DNA of 64,000 nt from CAWAVN01 sp963844315 (GTDB taxonomy: Bacteria; Planctomycetota; Planctomycetia; Planctomycetales; Planctomycetaceae), in NCBI GenBank assembly GCA_963844315.1, contig CAWJOC010000004.1, positions 15,781 to 79,780 of the forward strand. Direction: 5' to 3'. Under the pieces are notes generated by a model, which was not told the DNA's origin, did not search any database, and saw nothing but the letters and a program-made list of their open reading frames with translations. The translations under genes and the position numbers were made by a program. This document shows positions 40,739 through 50,971 of the stretch, in pieces. Every line of letters starts with the position of its first letter. Positions within the stretch are counted from its first letter, which is position 1.

Positions 40739-41860
40739 ATGCGAATTCGAAAAGTTGAAGCCATCCCGCTCACCGGAGCGACTGTCGATGGCGGTTGGCC
40801 GCAAGGGCATGAAGCCCAGGAAAATCTCCACACGTTGATTGAAATCACGACCGACGAAGGCATCACCGGAGTGGGCAGTTGTTTTACTTCCGGCCAACTG
40901 GTCCGCGGCGCATTGGAGTTGTTGGAGCCGCTTTATCGGAATGAATCCGCCGTCGAACCGGAACGGGTCACCGAAAAACTGAGGCGGTCCTCATTCTGGC
41001 AGGGACGCGGCGGTTCCGTGGAGCATGCCATCAGCGGCATCGACATTGCCCTGTGGGACATCATGGGCAAAGCCTGCGGGCAACCGGTCTCGCGTTTGCT
41101 AGGTGGGAACTATCGCAATCGGATCAAACCCTATGGCTCGATCTTATTTGATGAACCCGACATCCTGGCTCAAAAACTCGAGGAAACCGTCAACCGAGGC
41201 TTTCGGGCCATCAAAATGGGTTGGCGTCCCTTCGGACGACGCGACCGCAGGTTTGATGAACTGCTGATCGAGACCGCCCGCGACACGGTGGGTGATGACA
41301 TGGAACTCATGGTCGATGCCGGCGGCAGCGAACAGTTCTGGCCGCATGGACTGAACTGGGCGAGAGAGACCGCCAAAATGCTCGCGGACTATAACATCGT
41401 CTGGTTCGAAGAAGCCCTGCCGCCGGATGATATTGAAGGCTATATCGAACTCACCAAACAATCGCCGGTTCCGATTGCCACGGGGGAAGTCTTAACCCGC
41501 AGAGAGTCCTTCCTGCCTTGGATAGAGCGACGAGCGGTGGACATCATTCAGCCGGATTCCACCAAAAACGGGGGCTTAAGCGAATCGCGGCGGATTGCTT
41601 GGGCGGCGTTCGACCATAACGTGCAAATGGTTTCCCATGGTTGGAACACGGCGATTGGACTCGCCGCCGATTTGCAACTCGCCGCCGCCATGCCGGTCGC
41701 TCGCTATGTCGAATACCTCACGCCCTGCGCTTATGTGGAGGATCTCACCTCGGAGCCATTCGTACTAGATGCCGAGGGCTATCTAGAAATCCCCGACCGC
41801 CCTGGACTAGGTTTTGAACTCGATCACGACAAACTCAAGAAATACCGCCATAACCACTGA
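40739..41860 (+). CDS. enolase-superfamily (mandelate racemase/MLE) enzyme
   Basis: Cytoplasmic dehydratase or racemase, probably for a sugar acid. After a capping domain the barrel shows AIKMGWRPFG (base region), LMVDAGGS, VWFEEALPP and IATGEVL (three metal ligands), then IIQPD and VSHGWNT, giving the Asp-His pair of the mandelate racemase subgroup. 373 aa, intact; ATG 40739 is chosen. A creatininase-family gene follows 28 nt downstream, suggesting an operon. The substrate cannot be read from sequence alone. Confidence 0.9.
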   Translation: MRIRKVEAIPLTGATVDGGWPQGHEAQENLHTLIEITTDEGITGVGSCFTSGQLVRGALELLEPLYRNESAVEPERVTEKLRRSSFWQGRGGSVEHAISGIDIALWDIMGKACGQPVSRLLGGNYRNRIKPYGSILFDEPDILAQKLEETVNRGFRAIKMGWRPFGRRDRRFDELLIETARDTVGDDMELMVDAGGSEQFWPHGLNWARETAKMLADYNIVWFEEALPPDDIEGYIELTKQSPVPIATGEVLTRRESFLPWIERRAVDIIQPDSTKNGGLSESRRIAWAAFDHNVQMVSHGWNTAIGLAADLQLAAAMPVARYVEYLTPCAYVEDLTSEPFVLDAEGYLEIPDRPGLGFELDHDKLKKYRHNH

Positions 41861-41888
41861 GATACGGATTCTTTTAGGAGTTCTCAAT

Positions 41889-42767
41889 ATGACAAATCGC
41901 GCTGCGACGGAATATCGTTACGAAAAGCTGACCTGGCCGGAGATTAATGATGCGGTTGAGATGGGCAAAGTCTGCATCGTGCCCTGCGGCGCGGTGGAAC
42001 AGCATGGTCCGCATTTGCCATTGGACGTGGATTTGGTTTGCCCGCTCGGCGTGGCCTATACGGCGGGAAAAGCCGCTCCGGAAGACATCCTTGTGTTGCC
42101 GATTATTAGCTATGGTTACACCGGACACGTCATGGATTTTCCAGGCACGATCAACTGCCACTATGAGCACTTTATGGCAATGGTGCTGGACGTCGCCAAG
42201 TCGCTAGCCTATCACGGATTCAAGAAAATCATCCTGCTGAACGGGCACGGCTCAAACATGCCCAACTTGAATCTGGTCGCCCGGCGGGCCAATTTGGAAA
42301 CCGACGCCGAATGCGTGCTCACAGGCTGGTGGGAGCTACTAGCGGTCGATAAGAGTTTTCTTCCAAGCTGGCGGGAAAGCAAATTCCCCGGCGGAATCGC
42401 GCATGCCTGCGAGCTAGAGACTTCGATGTATCTCTATCTTGATGGGGAGAACGTCCGCAAAGACAAAATCAAGAACGGTGTGATTAGTTTTAATGAGGAC
42501 AATAGCCCCTTTAACTATGTGGATCTCTTTGCCCAAGGGCCGGGAACCGTTGTCTCTTGGACGAGTAGCTATAGTGATACCGGAGTGCTAGGAGAAGCGG
42601 AACTAGCGACCGTTGAGAAGGGCAAGCGGGCTTGCGAGGAAGCCGCGAAGCAGCTTGTCAACTATGTCAAGTATTTCAAGACCCGTCCCAAAGACCAGCG
42701 CAAAGACCGTCACAGCGCGCCGCCCACCATGCCCATTCCCTGGGGTCAAACGGATCTGCCAAAGTAA
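41889..42767 (+). CDS. creatininase-family amidohydrolase
   Basis: Metal-dependent amidohydrolase fold. CGAVEQHGPHLPLDVD gives the first Glu/His ligands, GYTGHVMDFPGTI and LLNGHGSN follow, and HACELETSMYLYL supplies a late Glu. Start ATG 41889 has AGGAG 8 nt upstream; 292 aa. Immediate downstream position to the enolase-superfamily gene suggests a shared pathway. Family members act on creatinine, formamides in cofactor synthesis (MftE, ArfB) or other amides, so the substrate is open. Confidence 0.9.
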   Translation: MTNRAATEYRYEKLTWPEINDAVEMGKVCIVPCGAVEQHGPHLPLDVDLVCPLGVAYTAGKAAPEDILVLPIISYGYTGHVMDFPGTINCHYEHFMAMVLDVAKSLAYHGFKKIILLNGHGSNMPNLNLVARRANLETDAECVLTGWWELLAVDKSFLPSWRESKFPGGIAHACELETSMYLYLDGENVRKDKIKNGVISFNEDNSPFNYVDLFAQGPGTVVSWTSSYSDTGVLGEAELATVEKGKRACEEAAKQLVNYVKYFKTRPKDQRKDRHSAPPTMPIPWGQTDLPK

Positions 42768-42795
42768 CTGGCCCCATTCGATTCGCGAGGGTTGC

Positions 42796-43335
42796 ATGTC
42801 AACTCAAGAAGTCAAATTCTACCGCACAAACCAGTTTTGGTCTTTTGTCGCAGTTTGCGTCCTTTTTAGTCCGCCTTTTGTTTGGTATTTCCTGACCAAG
42901 CCGGAATGGGATCGCCGTCGCTTGGCCAGTGAAAAAATGGAGCTGGCGATTCTGCAGCTTTCAGAGAAATGTCCGGGCGAATTAAGCGAGGCTCAATGGG
43001 CCTACTGTATTACATGGACATTGACCCTGCATGGGAACTTTGGTAGTTCACCAAGCCCAGGACATGTTCCCACCGATGATCTCGAGCGAATCACGAATGA
43101 ACTCAATCGCAGAATCGATGCGGGTGCGGATCTGGGAACAATCAACTGGATCTGGGATCAATATATCGTGGCCTATCCCCGCGCTGCACGTTATGAAGTC
43201 AGTTACCGTCCTACTGGGGATACGAATAAACATGAGTTTGAACAGCTCAAAAACAGCGAGTATATAAGCCATCCTCTGCCGGAAGTGCGAGAACGATACA
43301 AGGAAAAGTTAGCAGAACTCCAGCAAAAGGGTTAA
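42796..43335 (+). CDS. hypothetical single-pass membrane protein
   Basis: I do not recognise this 179-residue protein. It has one hydrophobic segment near the N-terminus (FWSFVAVCVLFSPPFVWYFL) followed by a soluble, mostly helical region (LAILQLSEKCPGELSEAQW, EVRERYKEKLAEL). ATG 42796 is chosen. It lies 28 nt after the creatininase-family gene and may be the third gene of that operon. It converges with the GT2 gene, overlapping it by 4 nt at the stops. Confidence 0.7.
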   Translation: MSTQEVKFYRTNQFWSFVAVCVLFSPPFVWYFLTKPEWDRRRLASEKMELAILQLSEKCPGELSEAQWAYCITWTLTLHGNFGSSPSPGHVPTDDLERITNELNRRIDAGADLGTINWIWDQYIVAYPRAARYEVSYRPTGDTNKHEFEQLKNSEYISHPLPEVRERYKEKLAELQQKG

Positions 43336-44279
43336 ACCGTCGGTGAAACGAACCGATCCGATTTGCGAAGCCTCAGTTTGTGTCCCCAGAACTCCGCCAT
43401 TACCCCTAGTGTGGAAAGGCCATATTTTAAGCTGCGGCGGAAGTTGATGCTGGAGGCTTCGGGAAAATAGCGGACTGGGACAGGAATGTCTCCGATCCGA
43501 AATCCGAAGTAGGCGGCTTGGGCGAGGAATTGGCTATCGAATACGAAATCATCCGAGTTCCGCTCGAAGGGAATTGTTTCCAACACCTCCCGGCGATAGG
43601 CGCGAAAGCCGCTGTGCAGATCGCCGGCGTTTTGCCCAAGGGCCAAGTTTTCAATGCTGGTCAGAAAACGGTTGGCCCAGTATTTATAGTGGGGCATGCC
43701 GTTTTGAATGGCCTCTTGGCGGGACCTGATCCGAGAGCCTAATACAAGATCACAAATGCCCAGACGCAGAAACTCCACCGCCGCGCCGATGACCCGGCTG
43801 TCGTATTGATAGTCGGGATGCACCATCACGACATAATCCGCCCCGCGATCCAGGGCATGTTTGTAGCAAGTTTTTTGATTGGCCCCATAGCCGCCGTTTT
43901 TCCGATGTTCAATGACGGTCAGTCCCAAGTCGCGGGCGACGGAGACGGTTTCATCCTGGCTGCAATCATCGACGAGAATGATTTCATCAAAGGCATCCGC
44001 CGGGAGGTCGGCGACGGTTTTTCGCAGGGTATTCGCCGCATTATAGGCCGGCATGACCACCACGACGCGAGACGAGTGGGCCTCGGGACGAGCGGCAGCT
44101 TCCAGCAATGCCTCGATCCGCTTTAGTTCCAGGGAAGCTTCTCGATTTGTTAAAATCGGAACAGATTCTACGACACTCACGCAATCCCCCTCTTCAATGC
44201 ACCCAATAGCGGCATCACTGGTCTCAATCAATGGAATCCGACTTTTGACGCTTGAAAACCTGTTGTGATCCAACGTCAA
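43332..44279 (-). CDS. family 2 glycosyltransferase (polyprenyl-phosphate hexose synthase-like)
   Basis: GT-A fold: VVVVMPAYNAANTL, EIILVDDCSQDETV, HRKNGGYGANQ, MVHPDYQYD and LVLGSRIR, with a C-terminal segment PVRYFPEASSINF. It resembles DPM1/undecaprenyl-phosphate glucosyltransferases, but membrane segments are absent. About 75 residues precede the catalytic domain and have no clear homology. The start at 44279 is a TTG; a GTG near 44180 is a plausible alternative. Divergent from a GT-C membrane protein, which would use lipid-linked sugars. Confidence 0.85.
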   Translation of the reverse strand: MTLDHNRFSSVKSRIPLIETSDAAIGCIEEGDCVSVVESVPILTNREASLELKRIEALLEAAARPEAHSSRVVVVMPAYNAANTLRKTVADLPADAFDEIILVDDCSQDETVSVARDLGLTVIEHRKNGGYGANQKTCYKHALDRGADYVVMVHPDYQYDSRVIGAAVEFLRLGICDLVLGSRIRSRQEAIQNGMPHYKYWANRFLTSIENLALGQNAGDLHSGFRAYRREVLETIPFERNSDDFVFDSQFLAQAAYFGFRIGDIPVPVRYFPEASSINFRRSLKYGLSTLGVMAEFWGHKLRLRKSDRFVSPTV

Positions 44280-44387
44280 AACTCTAGTTCAGAAATGAGT
44301 CACCCGTGGGAGTTTTGAGCTATCATTTTCTGATCGAATGTTGATTCTTTGCAACATTTTCCACCAACGATTCATCAGGTCCGCCCC

Positions 44388-45809
44388 ATGACCCTCGTGA
44401 TGCTCAATAACAACGCCGCATCGGGTACTAAAAGAAAGGCCATCACGAATTGGACGATTTGCGGGGCCATCATTGGTATCACCCTTTGGCTTTATGCGCC
44501 GACGCGCAATTATAAATTCGTGAATTGGGATGACACTTGGTACGTAGTCCATAACCCCTTGATCCAGTCCTGGAGCAAGGAGAATCTCAAGGCGATTGCC
44601 ACCGAAAATGTCCTTCGCAATTATGCTCCCTTGACGATCTTTTCGCTTCTTGTCGATTATTCCCTTTGGGGCGATTGGGCGGGTGGTTACCATTTCGTGA
44701 ATGTAATGCTTCACGTGGTCAATGCGGTCCTCGTCTTTTTTTTGATAAAGCTGGTGACGGGGCGGACGATGCTCGCCGCAATAACCGCCATCCTCTTTGC
44801 GGTTCATCCCGTCCATGTGGAATCCGTGGCTTGGATTTCTTCGCGGAAGGGGTTGTTGTCCGGTGCATTCATGCTTTCGTCGCTATTATGCTGGCTGCGT
44901 GCCGACCGGACACCAAAACACGAGGTCTGGGGAATCGCGTTTCTGGCCCTGGCGCTTCTTGCCAAAGCGAACGCGGTGGTGTTGCCTGCGATCGTGCTTA
45001 CCTATGATGTGATCGTCCTTCGCCGACCGTTCAGGGAGGGATTCGTCCGTCAGGTGATTCCGGGCATCATGGCTGTCTGGTGTCTGCTCGCCAATATGTC
45101 CGCTCAATTCACGATCCTGGGAGGCGTTCGGGGACATTTCGAGTTGAGCAAATTGGAAATTTTGGCTGTGGATGGCATCATCCTATGGAAGTATATAGGA
45201 ATGCTGCTTTGCCCTCAGAATCTCTGCGTGCTCTATAATCCGCCGACAACAGGCATTTGGGCCGTTGCGTTACTGGCTGCCCTAGGATGGGCATTGGTTT
45301 CTTGGTGGCTTTGGACGAAACGAACGCAGCAGCCGTTACTGCTTTTTGCCTATATATGTTGGATCCTGCTCTTGTTGCCGGTTCTCAACCTGTTTCCGAT
45401 CACGACATTGATGAATGATCGGTATCTGTATTTGCCCAGTATTGCGATCCTGGCCGGGCTGCTTGGATGCTTGGGATCGATAATTCCGTCGGTGGAGACG
45501 CCGAAAGCTCGCTATGGAAGATTGATCCTGGCAGGACTCATAATGGTGCTAGTGGTTCTCGGCCTTGCCCGACGCACAAGGGACTATTTGCCCGTTTGGA
45601 GAAATGATCTGGCCCTTTGGGAGCACGCCAACGCTCACGTTCCAGAACTATGCGTTGTTCAAATCCAGAGAGCCATCTCCCTGCATAATGCGGGGGATAC
45701 GCACGCCGCCCTCGGCGCGTTAGACCATGCGTTACTCCATTGCAATCCTGATGAACTTGACCAGGAACGCATCGAAGCCAAGAAGATAGCTTGGCAAAAG
45801 GGAGAATAG
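44388..45809 (+). CDS. GT-C fold membrane glycosyltransferase, TMTC-like
   Basis: 473 residues with about eleven membrane segments. The first loop has KFVNWDDTWYV, where GT-C enzymes place catalytic acidic residues, and HPVHVESVAWISSRKGLLS is characteristic of the TMTC/O-mannosyltransferase-like group. Usual family members carry many C-terminal TPRs; here only about one short helical hairpin remains (HNAGDTHAALGALDHALLHC). ATG 44388 is chosen over TTG 44349. It is likely to use a polyprenyl-linked sugar, perhaps from the divergent GT2 product. Confidence 0.82.
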   Translation: MTLVMLNNNAASGTKRKAITNWTICGAIIGITLWLYAPTRNYKFVNWDDTWYVVHNPLIQSWSKENLKAIATENVLRNYAPLTIFSLLVDYSLWGDWAGGYHFVNVMLHVVNAVLVFFLIKLVTGRTMLAAITAILFAVHPVHVESVAWISSRKGLLSGAFMLSSLLCWLRADRTPKHEVWGIAFLALALLAKANAVVLPAIVLTYDVIVLRRPFREGFVRQVIPGIMAVWCLLANMSAQFTILGGVRGHFELSKLEILAVDGIILWKYIGMLLCPQNLCVLYNPPTTGIWAVALLAALGWALVSWWLWTKRTQQPLLLFAYICWILLLLPVLNLFPITTLMNDRYLYLPSIAILAGLLGCLGSIIPSVETPKARYGRLILAGLIMVLVVLGLARRTRDYLPVWRNDLALWEHANAHVPELCVVQIQRAISLHNAGDTHAALGALDHALLHCNPDELDQERIEAKKIAWQKGE

Positions 45810-45882
45810 GATTACTTGGCACGGGTCTAGCATTGGCATTTAGTGCTCGTCGCGCTTTGTTATAGGCATATTCTGAGATAGG

Positions 45883-47336
45883 CTATAGCACCGCGGCAAA
45901 AAGCCGCCAAAACTCTTCATGCAAACGACTGAAGACAGACCGGTTTCGCCAGGCGTCGAGTGTAATTTTCTTCGTTTTCCTCTGATCGTCATGGAATTGG
46001 GCCTCCAAATCGTTTGCCAGGGGGGCGTCAAACGCGGAGACCGCGACTTCGAAATTCAAAAACAGGCTGCGGTAGTCGCAGTTTGCCGTTCCCACCAGCG
46101 ACCATTCGCCATCCACCACAATGAATTTGGGATGATAGAGACCATCCTGGTATTCTCGGATTTCCACGCCGGCCGAAAGCAGCCGGTCGTAATACGATCG
46201 CCCCGCCATTTTGGTCCAGAGATAATTTCCACGATCGGCCACTAAAAGTTGGACTCGGACCCCTCGCCGAGCGGCTGTTTGCATCGCAATGCATAGCCCA
46301 TCGGGCGGAACAAAGTAAGGAGTTGCAATGAGGATGCGATCTTGGGCCATACCGAGCGCCGCAATGAGCAGGCAATAGTAAGTGTCTTCCTCATCATCGG
46401 GGCCATCCGGCACGATCTGGCACGCCACCGTCCCGGCCTGTTTCGGAAGGGGATAATAGGCTGTTTCGGTCAGGGCTTCTCCGGTGGCATAGTACCAATC
46501 TTGGGCAAAGACTTGTTGGAACTGGAGGACCGCAGGCCCCGTGATTCGCAATTGCGTGTCTCGCCATTCCCCAAATCCTTTCGTGGGCCGGATATATTCA
46601 TTGCCGATATTCATACCCCCGGTAAATCCCGCATTTCCATCAACGACGACGATCTTGCGGTGATTCCTGAGATGCAGCGTCGCGAGCGGCCAAATTCGAA
46701 AGCCGGGCGTGAAGGGCGCGGTTTTGATGCCGGCCGCTTCGATGGTCTTCAGATACTTTTTCCGCAAGAGGACGGATCCGATTCCATCATAGAGGAGTCG
46801 GACTTGGACGCCTTCTTGAGCCTTCTGCATCAAGGCTTTTTGAATGCGCTGCCCCGCTTCATCGTGGCGGAGGATGTAAAACTCGATGTGTACGAACGCC
46901 TTGGCCGCCTTAATCATCGTTTCCAAAACTTGCAGGCTTTCCTCCGTATCGGGGAGGTGCTCGATTTGGTTTCCGCCCGTCGCGGGCATTCCCGTCATTT
47001 GCCTGGTGAGATAGATGAGTCGCTGCCCAACGTCCCAGGGAGGCTTCGTCCACGCGACTCCCCGTATGGTGTTTTGCCACGGCCAGATGGATTTCATCCG
47101 AAGCCCGGCGTTTTTTCCGGGATCGCTTTTCCCACCGCGTATTGCCGATCAGTACGCAAAGAATTGCACCGACAAAGGGCACGAAAGAGAATTCCAATGA
47201 GCCAGGCAATGGCCGCGGTTTCGTGCACTTTGCGTTTGAGGAGCACCCAAGGAATCAACAGCCAGGTAAGAAAGTAGCCAGCGACCAGGAGGGTTCCTAT
47301 TGTCGAACCAAAGAGGGCATTCCAGAATTCCGACAT
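45883..47336 (-). CDS. cls: cardiolipin synthase, phospholipase D family, two frameshifts
   Basis: Condenses phosphatidylglycerol to cardiolipin. The N-terminus (GTLLVAGYFLTWLLIPWVLL, then FVPFVGAILCVLIGNTRW) is a PLDc_N membrane anchor, split by an extra T near 47185 on the minus strand. A second frame change between 46990 and 47095 leads to MTGMPATGGNQIEHL and the catalytic part. Two HKD motifs are intact: HRKIVVVDGNAGFTGGMNIG and HPKFIVVDGEWSLVGTANCD. The gene ends LHEEFWRLFAAVL. ATG 47336. Without joining the frames the protein would lose its membrane anchor. Confidence 0.88.
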
Positions 47337-47562
47337 GCCGGGACAATTCCTACTTAGGTTGGGAAGAATTCCATACGAAGATGTTCGAGTTTACGCAACC
47401 CTCATACCACAAGCCGAGTTCCAGACTGTTTCATTGCTGGCTGTCCTCTCGTTCCCTACGAGTCGCCATTCAGCGATTTGGCACATTTGTTGCCATATTC
47501 TCCCAGCAATCGAATGCGATAGAACTAAATTATCAGAGATTTTCTCATATAAGGATATTCAG

Positions 47563-48629
47563 ATGCGGATTGCTCAAATTGCTCCCGCGTGGGAAAGTGT
47601 GCCGCCGCAAGGCTATGGAGGAGTGGAGCGCGTCGTTTCTTATCTTACGGAGGAGTTAGTCAGGCAGGGACATGACGTCACATTATTTGCCACGGCGGAT
47701 TCGCGGACTTCCGCTAGATTGGTTCCCATCGCGGAGCGGGGTGTTCGCTCAGACGCCAATCTGAGCGATGCCACACCACTCCATGTCGCCGCTTGCGAGC
47801 GGGTATTCGCGCAAGCCCATGATTTTGACATTCTGCACTTTCATCTGGACTATGTCCACTTCCCTTTCGTGCGTCACTGTCGAGTCCCCACGCTGACCAC
47901 GTTGCACAATCGCTTGGATTTGCCGGAGCAGGGGCCGCTGTTTCAGCAATTCCAGGATTGCCCGGTCGTTTCCATTTCGATGTCCCATCGGAAACCCGCT
48001 TCCTTTATGAACTGGGTGGGCAATGTGTATCATGGGCTGCCTTTGGACCTTTATCATTTGGAGGAATCGCCCCAAGGCTATTTGGCTTTTCTCGGACGGA
48101 TTTGCCCCGAAAAGGGTGTGGACCGCGCCATCAAGATTGCCAATCAAGTGGGATTGCCGCTCAAGATCGCCTCGAAAGTCGATGATCAGCAGCGGAACTA
48201 TTTGGAGAAAGAGATTCGGCCCTTGATGAGTTTGTCGCAAGTCGAATTCGTGGGGAAATCTGCGATCAGCAAAAGCAGGAGTTCTTGGGAAATGCCAGCG
48301 CTCTTTTATTCCCGATCAATTGGCCGGAGCCGTTTGGCCTGGTGATGATCGAAGCGATGGCCTGTGGCACTCCCGTGATTGCATTCCGAAACGGGTCGGT
48401 CGATGAAGTGATGCAGCCTGGCGTGACCGGGTTTATTTGTGAAACCATCGAAGAGGCCGTGCTCGGCATGAAGCGGATTCAAGAATTGAGCCGTGCCCGC
48501 TGCAGGCGATATTTCGACGAACACTTTTCCGTCACCCGCATGGCGCACGACTATCTCGCAATTTATCAAGCCCAGATCGCATCCAAGACAGCGAGGTCCT
48601 TGACCCGTGACATTCAACTCGATCGTTAG
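47563..48629 (+). CDS. family 4 glycosyltransferase, one frameshift
   Basis: GT-B glycosyltransferase. It starts MRIAQIAPAWESVPPQGYGG, then GGVERVVSYLTEELVRQGHDV and LHFHLDYVHFP. The C-terminal half has YLAFLGRICPEKGVDRAI and, after a one-base loss in the G run at 48252-48255, QEFLGNASALLFPINWPEPF and GLVMIEAMACGTPVIAF, the E(x7)E donor site. ATG 47563. It overlaps the next gene, a debranching-type enzyme, by 23 nt, so the two are probably cotranslated. Target sugar unknown. Confidence 0.88.
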
Positions 48630-50771
48630 CGAAGCCACCAGCGTTCTTGCCGTCTCGCCCCCATACGACCAGACGAGTCACGTCTTAAAGCACGGGGATA
48701 CGTTTGCGGTCTTTGATTCTTTTGGCGAGGTGCGAGCCGTCGGCTTGGGAGAGCAAGGCGTTTATCATTACGGGACGCGGCACTTAAGCCGGTTTGCCAT
48801 CCGCATATTTCACCATCGGTTGTTGCACTTGGGGGCCGCGGTGGATGATCGGAATTCGCTGCTGAGCATCGACCTTTCCAACCCCGACATTCAGGAGGGC
48901 GATAGCCTGCTGCTGCCTAAGGATACGATCCACTTTCATCGGAACGTCCTCTTGCACGCGGGGGAACTGCTCTCGAACCTGGAAGTGAAAAACTATGGGC
49001 TAACGACGGCGGCGATTGAAATCCGGCTCGCGTTCGCAGCGGATTTTTCCGATATTTTCGAAGTTCGCGGCGTGGCCCGAGAACAAAAGGGGGAGCTTTA
49101 TCCTCCCGTGATCCTGAATGCAAACACCGTGGAGTACACCTATCTTGGGCGAGACGGGAAGACTCGGACGACCCGCTTGCGTTTCGATCCGGCGCCCCAG
49201 TTGCTCGAAGACCATTCCGCCGTCTTCGCGCTCTCACTCGATCCGCATGAAGAAACAGCGTTTACGATGGCGGCGTCTTTCAATGCGGATCACGACAACC
49301 ATCCCGTGTCATTCAAGACGCGGCTTCGCCAGGCCCGGGATGAACTCACGCGAAAGAGCAGCGCCGATGCCTCGATCAATACGTCCAACGAGCATTTCAA
49401 TAGTTGGCTGGACCAATCTTCGGCGGATCTGCATTTGCTGCTGACCGACACGCCCCATGGCCCGTATCCCTATGCGGGCATTCCTTGGTTTAGCACGCCC
49501 TTCGGCCGCGATGCGATTATTACGGCGCTGATGTATCTCTGGGTCAACCCCTCGCCCGCGCGTGGGGTGTTACAGTATCTCGCGGCAAACCAGGCCCAGG
49601 AACACGAACCGGATCGCGATGCGGAGCCTGGAAAAATCATCCATGAAATGCGGGATGGCGAAATGGCCGCTTTGGATGAGATTCCCTTCGGGCGATACTA
49701 TGGGTCCGTCGATTCCACTCCGCTCTTTATCATTCTTGCCGATGCCTATTATCGCCGCACGGCGGATTTGGAGTTGCTCCAAATCCTTTGGCGCCCCGTG
49801 ACGCGGGCGATTGAGTGGATGGAACACTACGGCGACCGGGATGGCGATGGATTTCTGGAGTATGCCCAACAAGCCAAGAGCGGCATCCACAACCAAGGCT
49901 GGAAGGATTCGAACGATGCGGTGTTTCATGACGATGGCGGCTTGGCGTCTCCGCCGACTGCTTTGTGCGAAGTCCAAGGATATGCGTATGCGGCATTCCG
50001 AGCCGCGCCGACCTCGCGCGGATTCTCGGCCATGCGGATCTTGCCGAACGCTGGCTGGCCAAGGCCGACGAGTTACGGAAACAGTTTGAAGACACTTATT
50101 GGTCGGAGGAGCTAGGCACGTACTATCTGGCTCTTGATGGGGATAAGCGTCCCTGCCGGGTGCGGTCATCGAATGCCGGGCAATGCTTGTTTTCTGGAAT
50201 CGTTTCTCCCGAACGCGCCCGGCGGGTTGCGGAAGGCTTGCTGAGCGGGAAAATGTTTTCCGGTTGGGGAGTGCGGACGATTGCCGAGGGGGAATCCCGC
50301 TATAATCCGATGTCCTATCACAACGGATCCATTTGGCCTCATGACAACGCGATGATTGCCCACGGGCTGGCCCTCTATAACCTCAAGGATGAGGCGATGC
50401 AGATCCTGGAAAGCCAATTCCAGTTGAGCCAATGGGTGGATCTCTATCGCCAGCCGGAATTGGTTTGCGGATTTTCCCGCAAGAACGGCGCGGGTCCCAC
50501 GCGCTATCCCGTCGCCTGCTCGCCCCAGGCGTGGGCCGCGGGTTCCGTCTTCATGTTTCTTTCCGCGGCGCTCGGTCTGGAAGTGGATGCGATCCATCAG
50601 CGCGTGATCTTCAATCATCCGCGGCTTCCCGCCAGCGTCAAACGGCTCACCATCGAGGGTTTGCAAGTCCGGCAGGGCCGATTGGATCTGGAAGTCCAAC
50701 GATTTCGGCAGGATGTCAGCGTGAACGTCATTAACCGGTTTGGTCCCGTTCGCCTGGAGATCAACAAATGA
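48607..50771 (+). CDS. amylo-alpha-1,6-glucosidase-like (glycogen debranching) enzyme, one frameshift
   Basis: The N-terminal GDE_N_bis domain has VLKHGDTFAVFDSFGEV and GVYHYGTRHLSRF. The (alpha/alpha)6 catalytic domain has PWFSTPFGRDAIITALMYL and MRDGEMAALDEIPFGRYYGS. A change near 50005 (GCCGCGCC context) joins YAYAAFRAA to DLARILGHADLAERWLAK, and YHNGSIWPHDNAMIAHGLA, SPQAWAAGSVFMFL follow. GTG 48607 overlaps the glycosyltransferase end. The family acts on alpha-1,6 branches or other oligosaccharides. The coupled GT4 hints at a stored or exported alpha-glucan. Confidence 0.87.
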
Positions 50772-50971
50772 CGCCTTCCGCCGCGTGAATCAAAACTCAA
50801 GCAGGCCAACTCTGCGTTTGGGTGGTACGCCCAGATCAACGGGATGGGTGTGGTTCAATCGCTCGACGCCCTTCGCCACGCCCTTCGCTGCGTTCAGGGA
50901 TGTGCCACCTCAAGTCCTGCCTACTTTTGCGAGACATCACGGCAATCTCTGCGGTTTATGCGACTGTTTTG

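Noticed and set aside
45883..47097. Cardiolipin synthase as a soluble protein starting at 47097
   Set aside because: The upstream frames encode the expected PLDc_N membrane anchor, so the gene is longer and frame-broken.
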